A stretch of DNA of 64,000 nt from JAJVID01 sp050247435. Its GTDB lineage: Bacteria; Acidobacteriota; Blastocatellia; RBC074. Positions 35,686-44,113 of this stretch are shown here, in pieces. The stretch covers positions 62,001-126,000 of the forward strand of contig JBFWUF010000011.1 of NCBI GenBank assembly GCA_050247435.1, read 5' to 3'. The notes beneath the pieces were generated by a model, which was given only the letters and a program-made list of their open reading frames with translations, had not been told where the DNA came from and made no database searches. A program made the position numbers and the translations under genes. How positions within the stretch are numbered: the first letter of the stretch is position 1; the number at the start of each line of letters is the position of its first letter.

Positions 35686-36051
35686 ATGTCAGAAAACACT
35701 GGGTCGGAAAGCAATTGCCTGTTTTGCCGGATCATCGCCGGAGAAATCCCTTCAAACAACGTCTACGAAGACGATCTTGCGCTCGCCTTCCGCGACATCA
35801 ACCCGCAAGCCCCCACGCACGTTCTGATCATTCCGAAAAAGCACATCGCCACGCTCAATGACTTGTCGCAAGGCGATCAGGCGCTGATGGGGCATTTGAC
35901 GCTAGTCGCGTCGAAGCTCGCCGAACAATCCAGCATCGCCGCGAGCGGTTACCGCACGGTGATCAATACCGGAGTTGGAGCGGGTCAGAGCGTATGGCAC
36001 ATTCACGTCCATCTTCTCGGCGGGCGAGAACTCGGCTGGCCTCCTGGCTGA
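35686..36051 (+). CDS. HIT-family nucleotide-binding protein (HinT-like)
   Basis: The 121-residue protein has the histidine triad H105-I-H107-V-H109-LL and the N-terminal zinc pair C11/C14 (NCLFC). It is a purine-nucleoside phosphoramidate hydrolase of the HinT branch, with its usual length. CAGGAG at 35676-35681 supports ATG 35686; the frame extends upstream to 35626 without family match. It is divergent from the QC gene (101 bp between) and convergent with DUF4112 (16 bp). Confidence 0.93.
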   Translation: MSENTGSESNCLFCRIIAGEIPSNNVYEDDLALAFRDINPQAPTHVLIIPKKHIATLNDLSQGDQALMGHLTLVASKLAEQSSIAASGYRTVINTGVGAGQSVWHIHVHLLGGRELGWPPG

Positions 36052-36067
36052 AACAAGTAGGCAGGCT

Positions 36068-36583
36068 TCACCACAGTCTGCCGGCAGCCTTGAGCGAGTA
36101 GAAGATCAGCGCAATCCCGCCCGCGATCAACGACACCAGCGCGCCGATCACGGCGATCACGAACAGGTAATCGGAAAAGCTTGGCCGGCGGCGTTCCTGC
36201 GCGTACCTGCGCAACAGATTCAAATTCCACCTGTTTGACTTGATGAAAAAATCCGACGCGTCGCCGATAAAAGGAATGATTCCGATCAGGTAGTCGAAGG
36301 CCACGTTCATGGCCATTCGCAGGATAATGACCTTCGGCAACTGATACTGGATCGCGCTGCCGATCAGATAAAGAGAGAAGATCGCGGACAGCGTATCACC
36401 CGCCCACGGAACCAAACCCAGAATCGGATCGAGGCCAACGCGAATATTGAGAATCGGAATGCGTATGAAGTCATCGAGAATACGCGCGATGCGATCCACG
36501 CCTTCAATCTCCACTGCCTCCTCACCGTCCGCGATCCCAGACAATGAGTCGTAAGGTTCAATCATCGAATTCGGTCTACTCAT
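36068..36583 (-). CDS. DUF4112 family membrane protein
   Basis: The 171-residue protein shows the DUF4112 pattern: LDDFIRIPILNIRVGLDPILGLVPWAGD (by position, about 37-64), then MAMNVAFDYLIGIIPFIGDASDFFIKSN (about 90-117), and a C-terminal membrane helix. Function is unknown. AAGGAG precedes the ATG. It lies 27 bp after the M1-like gene on the same strand, so probably in one operon. Confidence 0.9.
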   Translation of the reverse strand: MSRPNSMIEPYDSLSGIADGEEAVEIEGVDRIARILDDFIRIPILNIRVGLDPILGLVPWAGDTLSAIFSLYLIGSAIQYQLPKVIILRMAMNVAFDYLIGIIPFIGDASDFFIKSNRWNLNLLRRYAQERRRPSFSDYLFVIAVIGALVSLIAGGIALIFYSLKAAGRLW

Positions 36584-36610
36584 TTCAACTCCTTCAAAGC
36601 TGTCGGCGGA

Positions 36611-38371
36611 TCAGAACGGTCTTGCGGCGGTCTTTCCTATCTTCACAAAAACCCGCCCCAGCGCGCGTATCTTTGAAACCCGCGGTGGAACCAGAGTCAA
36701 ATCCGGCGTTCCGATGTCTTCATCTCCGTGCTTCTCTTTCAACCACCGCTGAAAAATGGCCCGCGCCGCGCGCGGATTTTCGGCCGATGCGATAAAAGTA
36801 TTGCGCAGACGATCCGGCGTGGCGACGCGAGCGCTGTTTTTTGAGTAATACCGCCTCAAGGCGTCGAAAAATTGATCATCGCCAAGTTCTTTGCGCAAGG
36901 CGACGAAGAGCAGCGCGCCTTTCGCCTGTACGATCGCAGTGTGTTGCAATGAGTTGCGGAAATCCTTAACGGGCTTATCAACCTCCACATCCACGCCACC
37001 CAACATTCGATAGGCGTGGTAAGCTCCGCGCAATTGCTGGTCAATAATCAAATCGCCCAACTTCTTTCCATAGACAGCCTCGTGGTAGTACGCGGCGGAA
37101 AAATTGGCCAGAGCCTCGTCCAAATACGGCGCCCGTTCGGAATCGCTGCCGACCGATTCGCCCCACCACTGTTTAGCAATGCCATGCGCAACCGTAAATT
37201 CGAACGAGGATTTGATGATGTCGGCTTGCTCGCGTAAGACACCGGGCAGCCGCGCGGCTTGCGGCGCGTCGAAATCAACGTAGTAAGCCTGCGCGATGAT
37301 CACCATTCCCGGAAACTGTATGTTGCTGTACCCGGCGGCCAGCGGCAACTCAACGACCTGCAGCAGTGAGTATGGATAACCGCCGAAAGATTTCTCGTAG
37401 ACCCTAATCGCATTAACCGCGATGTCGAGTGCGCGTTTGCCAATGCGTTCGTCGTTCTCGCGGAAGTAAGAGATTGCGCGCGCGGAGCCTACTTTTTGCT
37501 CTACGCTCTTTATTCTTTCGACGACGGCGACGGCGAATCCTCGCAGCCCTTCCCCACGAAAAGTCTGTGACTTTCGTTTGTCCGGCGAGCCTGATTCGGC
37601 ACTCGTCAGCCTTGACTCAATGCTTTCTCCCGAAGCGATCAGCGTCAAGACATCATCGGTTTTGACCGTAACTTCGTAATCCGCCACCTCACCATTGACC
37701 AGACAGCCTACACTGACCGCCAGGTTTTGTTCGATTAACTGTTGCTGCCGTGGCGCGAGCATGGGGAAGAAATACCCGAGCAAGATGGCCTCTTCTCCAG
37801 CAAAGAAGATGTCGCGCGCGTCCTTGGGCTGCCGCTCATCACTCAGAGCGTCGCTGATCTCTTGCAGAAAATGGGCCAGCAAACTCGTCTCTTCGCGCTG
37901 CACACGCGGAATGCGCGCGCTGAAATCCAGCGTTAGTTCAATGCCCTGACCAGGCTGTAGTCTTTGCGGTAGTTCGACTCTGAGCAGCGCATTGCGCGAA
38001 CGCAGGCTGAAATCCAAATACTTCCCGTTTGCAATGACCCTTTGCACCGCCAACGAAGGCTCATCCGTTTCTGACAACCCGAAATTGGGATAGAGATAAA
38101 AACTGAGAAAATCCAGGTCTTCGCGAGTAATGTTTGTAAATCGAATTATCTCGCGCCCGACAAAACTCGCCTTGTGATAGTCAATATCAACCTCAACACG
38201 ATAAAAATCTCGTGGCGACGAGCTATCACCTGGCTTTGCCGTTTGCTCCTTAGATTTCGCCGCGTGCCCATCGACAGTAGGAATTGCGGCGAGAGCACAG
38301 AACGTCATGGCAACCGCACAATACCGCGCCAAGTGATATTTAATAGGAAATAGTGAAAAGAGTGATTCCAC
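36611..38371 (-). CDS. M1-aminopeptidase-like secreted protein lacking the zinc motif
   Basis: The 586-residue protein has the N-terminal beta domain (YRVEVDIDYHKASFVGREII) and the thermolysin-like domain of M1 peptidases, but the active site is altered. The HExxH motif reads His396-Gly-Ile-Ala-Lys400, so the catalytic Glu and the second zinc His are lost; the exopeptidase Glu of GxMEN is Gln352 (NIQFPG). The third ligand Glu419 remains, in LDEALANF. It is probably a non-catalytic binding protein. The start is GTG 38371; ATG 38308 is possible but leaves a signal peptide without a positive charge. Confidence 0.82.
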   Translation of the reverse strand: MESLFSLFPIKYHLARYCAVAMTFCALAAIPTVDGHAAKSKEQTAKPGDSSSPRDFYRVEVDIDYHKASFVGREIIRFTNITREDLDFLSFYLYPNFGLSETDEPSLAVQRVIANGKYLDFSLRSRNALLRVELPQRLQPGQGIELTLDFSARIPRVQREETSLLAHFLQEISDALSDERQPKDARDIFFAGEEAILLGYFFPMLAPRQQQLIEQNLAVSVGCLVNGEVADYEVTVKTDDVLTLIASGESIESRLTSAESGSPDKRKSQTFRGEGLRGFAVAVVERIKSVEQKVGSARAISYFRENDERIGKRALDIAVNAIRVYEKSFGGYPYSLLQVVELPLAAGYSNIQFPGMVIIAQAYYVDFDAPQAARLPGVLREQADIIKSSFEFTVAHGIAKQWWGESVGSDSERAPYLDEALANFSAAYYHEAVYGKKLGDLIIDQQLRGAYHAYRMLGGVDVEVDKPVKDFRNSLQHTAIVQAKGALLFVALRKELGDDQFFDALRRYYSKNSARVATPDRLRNTFIASAENPRAARAIFQRWLKEKHGDEDIGTPDLTLVPPRVSKIRALGRVFVKIGKTAARPF

Positions 38372-38514
38372 GCGCTCATTCTACTTCAATGGTAATCAAA
38401 TCGTTAACAGTTCATCGGGTTGCCGACGTTGCAGGCAGGAAATCGTTGAAGAGTCGCAGCCATCCCTTTCTCCAAACTCAATTCCAATTGTTTTTGTTTG
38501 CCTGAAAAAATCCA
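38372..38514. other. divergent gap before the iron-type locus
   Basis: No ORF seen. It holds the 5' region of the M1-like gene on the minus strand and leads into the promoter at 38515. Confidence 0.4.
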
Positions 38515-38543
38515 TTGACATTCCGCGCCGGCATATTTACCAT
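38515..38543 (+). promoter_or_regulatory. sigma70-like promoter of the Cys-rich small ORF
   Basis: A perfect TTGACA (38515-38520) and TACCAT (38538-38543) are separated by 17 bp. Transcription would start near 38550, at the edge of a Fur-like dyad and 57 nt before the small ORF at 38607. Confidence 0.5.
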
Positions 38544-38553
38544 CTCTCCATCT

Positions 38554-38570
38554 TGAAAATGACATTCAAG
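38554..38570 (+). promoter_or_regulatory. candidate Fur-family operator
   Basis: The 17-bp dyad TTGAAAATGACATTCAA can be read as 7-1-7 halves (TGAAAAT-G-ACATTCA), like the Fur consensus TGATAAT-N-ATTATCA, and is flanked by further symmetry (ATCTTGAA, 7 nt, TTCAAGAT at 38550-38572). It sits where a transcript from the 38515 promoter would begin, a typical repressor position. The downstream TonB receptor fits metal regulation. Whether Fur, Zur or another protein binds is not known. Confidence 0.45.
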
Positions 38571-38606
38571 ATCATGCCAATCTTTACCGTGTATTTGAGG
38601 AGGTCA

Positions 38607-38684
38607 ATGAGTAAAAAGTCCAAGTGCTGTAAGAGTTACAAGACGAAGGGCAAGGCATGTAAAAATTGCCCACTATCGAAATGA
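38607..38684 (+). CDS. 25-residue Cys/Lys-rich small protein
   Basis: The ORF encodes 25 residues: MSKKSKCCKSYKTKGK then A, C18, K, N, C21, P and LSK. Four cysteines (C7, C8, C18, C21) and nine lysines give a CC-x9-CxxCP pattern that could bind a metal ion. The ribosome site GAGGAGG (38598-38604) is the best in the region, 2 nt before ATG 38607, and a promoter with a Fur-like dyad lies just upstream. I recall similar short Cys-rich ORFs in other bacteria, but no function is known to me. It is too short for standard gene callers. Confidence 0.6.
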   Translation: MSKKSKCCKSYKTKGKACKNCPLSK

Positions 38685-39015
38685 CTCATATTTCTCGTGA
38701 ATTAGGCGCTGAATCATTCTCGTCACAGCAATTTCCGGTTTGGATTTGCAACTGTTGAAAGTATTGGACTACAGCGCGATCAAGAATAGTTATTGAAAAC
38801 GTGCAGCCCCAATAACCGCAGAGCTTAAAAACCTAAACCGGGAATTACTGTTCTCGATACAATATAAAAGCCTTCAGCGTTGCAGCGCCGAAGGCTTTAT
38901 TGCAAACCAACCCGGTCTGTCCCTGAAACGTCGCGAGTGGTGTGCAGGCGCATCCTATCACGCCGCTGCGAATAAATCACTTTCGCTCCATTGCGCGGTG
39001 TGAAAGGAGGCCTCA
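38685..39015 (+). other. leader region before TonB receptor, 331 bp
   Basis: Contains a terminator-like hairpin at 38867-38898. No cobalamin (GCCACTG) or TPP box was seen. The last 115 bp before the receptor hold no other structure I can support. Confidence 0.4.
38867..38898 (+). terminator. terminator-like hairpin upstream of TonB receptor
   Basis: AAAGCCTTC (38867-38875) pairs with GAAGGCTTT (38890-38898). The run of T is short. It could end the small-ORF transcript or act as an attenuator between it and the receptor gene. Confidence 0.5.
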
Positions 39016-41376
<2,361 letters not shown>

Positions 41377-41398
41377 CAGACTTCTTCGGAGGGAGTTG

Positions 41399-41632
41399 AT
41401 GAACACATCATACGGACTCCGCATCTGGCTTTGCGAATGTGGCCGCGTTCACGTCGAGACGGAGCATTTCCGGCAATCTTACACACCCGCCGAGTTTCTC
41501 TTTCGACTGAGGGGCGAGGCGGATCGGGCGGGCGCGAGAGTTATCCCGCCAAATCAACCCGCCTACCTGGACGAAGCTTGTGACACCAATACAAACTCTC
41601 GCGCCCCGCACGACCTTGCCGCGTCAACATAG
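41399..41632 (+). CDS. 77-residue CxCG small protein in TonB operon
   Basis: The protein has WLCECGRVHVETEHF near the start, then SYTPAEFLFRL and a polar tail. The Cys12/Cys14 pair followed by VHVE and a TPxEF segment is echoed in the next gene (VHLE ... TQPQF), so the two look like divergent paralogues. GGAGGGAG before ATG 41399 is a strong ribosome site, 22 bp after the receptor stop. No signal peptide, so probably cytoplasmic. Function unknown; a metal-binding or regulatory role linked to the receptor is inferred. Confidence 0.75.
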   Translation: MNTSYGLRIWLCECGRVHVETEHFRQSYTPAEFLFRLRGEADRAGARVIPPNQPAYLDEACDTNTNSRAPHDLAAST

Positions 41633-41670
41633 ATCGCTTTGGGATGATTTTTTGAAGGAGGGAGTGACTT

Positions 41671-41892
41671 ATGAAACACCAACACGATCACGCCGAGGCT
41701 TATCGTTTGCCGGTCAGTTGCTTCAAATGCTCCGAAGGCTGCGTGCATCTGGAATACGGCAACGCGCTGTTCACCTTCACCCAGCCGCAATTCCGCGTGT
41801 TGGCGGAAGTCATTGGCAAAGTCTATCGCGAGCTTGAAGCCGAACGCGCCGAACAGGAGTTTCCGCGTTACGCCGGATCGCTGGTAATGTGA
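41671..41892 (+). CDS. 73-residue CxxC small protein in TonB operon
   Basis: A His-rich start (HQHDH) is followed by Cys17, Cys20 and Cys24 (CFKCSEGC), VHLEYGNALFTFTQPQF and a charged helix. Short proteins with this layout (Cys cluster, G-N-x-x-F strand, x-x-x-F helix) occur beside iron-linked TonB receptors in other phyla as far as I recall. GAAGGAGGGAG precedes the ATG. Related in pattern to the 77-residue product upstream. Confidence 0.75.
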   Translation: MKHQHDHAEAYRLPVSCFKCSEGCVHLEYGNALFTFTQPQFRVLAEVIGKVYRELEAERAEQEFPRYAGSLVM

Positions 41893-41904
41893 GGAAAACC
41901 ATCA

Positions 41905-43143
41905 ATGAATTTGCTGCTCATCCTGCTGCTCATCTTCAATTTGATCACGCCGATCACAACGGCCAACGGCAAGGCCGATGTCTGGCCAGGCTTTCGTGGC
42001 GCGGGCGACAGTCACACCGCCGCGCGCCGGTTGCCGCTCGAATGGGCCGATGACAAAAACATCGCGTGGGATGTCGCTCTGCCCGGCTACGGCCAATCAA
42101 GCCCGGTCGTCTGGCGCGACAAAATCTTTCTGACCGCCGTCGAAGGCGCGGACAAAGAGAAGCTGCTGATCTTCGGCCACGATCTGAAATCTGGCCGACA
42201 GTTATGGCTGAAAGAATTCCAGGCGACTTTCACGATGAAAGACGCCAAGACTGTCAGCAAAGCCGCGCCGACGACCGCCGTTGACGACCGCCGCGTTTAC
42301 GTCTTTTTTGAAAGCGGCGATCTTTTCGCTTTCGACCACAAAGGCAATTTGCAATGGCAGCGCAAGCTGGCCGAAGAGTACGGCTCGTACAAAACCAATC
42401 ACGGTCTCGGCAGTTCAATCGCCCTGACCGACAAGGCGGTGATCGCGCTGGTCGCGCACGGCGGCCCGTCTTACCTGCTGGCGGTTGATAAACAGACCGG
42501 CAAAAATCTCTGGAAAGCCGATCTGAAATCGGGCGGCGGCTGGAGTTCGCCGATCATCATCAATCACCGGAACAAACAACAAATCCTGATCAGCATCAGC
42601 GGCGGCGTCGCATTGTACGACGCGGCCAACGGCCAACAAATCTGGTCCGTCGGCGGGTTGAAGGGCAACAACATCCCTTCGCCCTCGGTTGATCTCGAAC
42701 AAAACATCATCGTCGCCGGGTCGAGCGACAAGGGGATGAACGTCGCCATCAGGCTCGGCGGCGAGGGCGACGTGACGAACTCGCACGTGCTCTGGAGGGC
42801 AAACGAAGCGACGGCGAATTTTTGCTCGCCGCTGATTCATCAAGGCCGCGTTTATTTCGTCAACAAAGTCGGCGTCGCGTTCTGTCTTGATCTGAAGACC
42901 GGCGAAGAGCTTTGGCGTCAGCGGCTCGACGGCGAAGTCTGGGCCTCGCCGCTCGCCGCCGGCGACCGCATCTACATTTTCGGCGTTGACGGCAAGACGC
43001 GCGTTCTGCGCGCGGGCGCGAAGTTCGAGCAACTGGCCGTCAACACCCTGTCCGGGGTCGAGCGCGTTTACGGCGTCGCGGCGGTTGACAGCGGGCTGCT
43101 GCTGCGGTCGGGACGCAAACTGATCAAACTGGCCGGCAAATGA
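41905..43143 (+). CDS. secreted PQQ-type beta-propeller protein
   Basis: The 412-residue protein has a signal peptide (about 1-23) and a BamB/PQQ-like propeller with blades such as SSPVVWRDKIFLTAV, LFAFDHKGNLQWQRKL, LLAVDKQTGKNLWKADL and FCLDLKTGEELWRQRL. No dehydrogenase catalytic Asp or disulphide motif is evident, so it is likely a binding or scaffold protein in the periplasm. It follows the CxxC gene by 12 bp. The next gene's upstream ATG overlaps its stop. Confidence 0.88.
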   Translation: MNLLLILLLIFNLITPITTANGKADVWPGFRGAGDSHTAARRLPLEWADDKNIAWDVALPGYGQSSPVVWRDKIFLTAVEGADKEKLLIFGHDLKSGRQLWLKEFQATFTMKDAKTVSKAAPTTAVDDRRVYVFFESGDLFAFDHKGNLQWQRKLAEEYGSYKTNHGLGSSIALTDKAVIALVAHGGPSYLLAVDKQTGKNLWKADLKSGGGWSSPIIINHRNKQQILISISGGVALYDAANGQQIWSVGGLKGNNIPSPSVDLEQNIIVAGSSDKGMNVAIRLGGEGDVTNSHVLWRANEATANFCSPLIHQGRVYFVNKVGVAFCLDLKTGEELWRQRLDGEVWASPLAAGDRIYIFGVDGKTRVLRAGAKFEQLAVNTLSGVERVYGVAAVDSGLLLRSGRKLIKLAGK

Positions 43144-43193
43144 GCCAGCGTCACATTGACCAATTTTTCAATCAAATCACAAGGAGGCATTCC

Positions 43194-43952
43194 ATGAAAC
43201 GAACCATCTTTTCACTTTTCTGCTTAATGCTTTTTTCCATCGGCGCGATGGCGCAAACGACCAATTCAAACTCGAACGCCGGAGACAAAAAGGCTGACCC
43301 GGCGGCGTGGAAGCTGCTGAAGTCCACTCGCCAAGCAAGCCAAAACTTTCCGGCCAACTTCGCCGGAGTGACCGCCGACATTGTCCTCAACGACAACGGC
43401 AAGATCGCCAAAGGCGCGCTCAGCTACGCAGTAGGCAAAAGCGGCGAATTGAACATCGAGGGCCTGGATGAGAACACGAAAGACTGGCTCAACGATCAGA
43501 CGATGAGCGTTATCTCGCACCGTCGCGGTGGCGATTTCGCCAAAGGCGACGGACGCCACCCGATCACTTTCGGCGAGGATGACAATTCGCCCATCGGTCG
43601 CCGCGTCGTGTTGAACGATTCCTTGAGATCGTCGTACCGCATCCGCAACCAGCAGGTCGTCGAAGTTGACCGCACGATGGGCGGCGATCATTTCACGATC
43701 ACCGTGTTGGAGACGACGCCTGTCGCCGGAGGCAAATCCCTGCCACGTCATTTCACCGTGACTTACTTCGACGCCAAGTCGGGCGCGATCAAACGCAGCG
43801 AAGCTTTCACCGACGAGTACAAGCTAGTTGACGGCGTCTGGTTCCCTGCTTCGCGCCGCGTCGTGCGCGCGGAAAACGGCAAAGTCATCACGCGCGTCAT
43901 CGAATTTCACAACCCTCGAATTCAATTCAACAAAGAACAAGCGTCGCGATAG
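43194..43952 (+). CDS. secreted DUF3386-like protein
   Basis: The 252-residue protein has a signal peptide (about 1-21, AMAQ) and a single domain with LLKSTRQASQNFPANFAGVTADI, VVLNDSLRSSYRIRNQQV, TMGGDHFTITVLE and a C-terminal DGVWFPASRRVV. This resembles DUF3386, mainly known from cyanobacteria, of unknown function. AAGGAGG before ATG 43194 fixes the start; ATG 43140 overlaps the previous stop but has no ribosome site. It is the last gene of the receptor operon. Confidence 0.7.
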   Translation: MKRTIFSLFCLMLFSIGAMAQTTNSNSNAGDKKADPAAWKLLKSTRQASQNFPANFAGVTADIVLNDNGKIAKGALSYAVGKSGELNIEGLDENTKDWLNDQTMSVISHRRGGDFAKGDGRHPITFGEDDNSPIGRRVVLNDSLRSSYRIRNQQVVEVDRTMGGDHFTITVLETTPVAGGKSLPRHFTVTYFDAKSGAIKRSEAFTDEYKLVDGVWFPASRRVVRAENGKVITRVIEFHNPRIQFNKEQASR

Positions 43953-43991
43953 CCGGCGAGAATGCAATCGCCCGGACATCATCGGCTCCTC

Positions 43992-44062
43992 TGAAAAGCT
44001 GTGGGGCAGGTTTTCAACCTGCCCGCAGCAGGCAGGTTGAAAACCTGCCCCACAGCTTTTCA
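43992..44062. repeat. 71-bp perfect nested palindrome
   Basis: Two 32-nt arms (43992-44023, 44031-44062) pair perfectly around a 7-nt loop. Each arm contains its own palindrome (GGCAGGTT, 3 nt, AACCTGCC), so it can fold as one long or two short hairpins. It ends in TTTTC and separates the two iron-type operons, 51 nt before ATG 44114. It may double as a terminator. Confidence 0.92.
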
Positions 44063-44113
44063 TTGTTTCAGGGCGTCGCAACGTGACATCTACAACTCAT
44101 CGGAAAAACACAT

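Noticed and set aside
38900..39015. Cobalamin or TPP riboswitch before the TonB receptor
   Set aside because: Neither the B12-box core nor the TPP core motifs were found in this leader.
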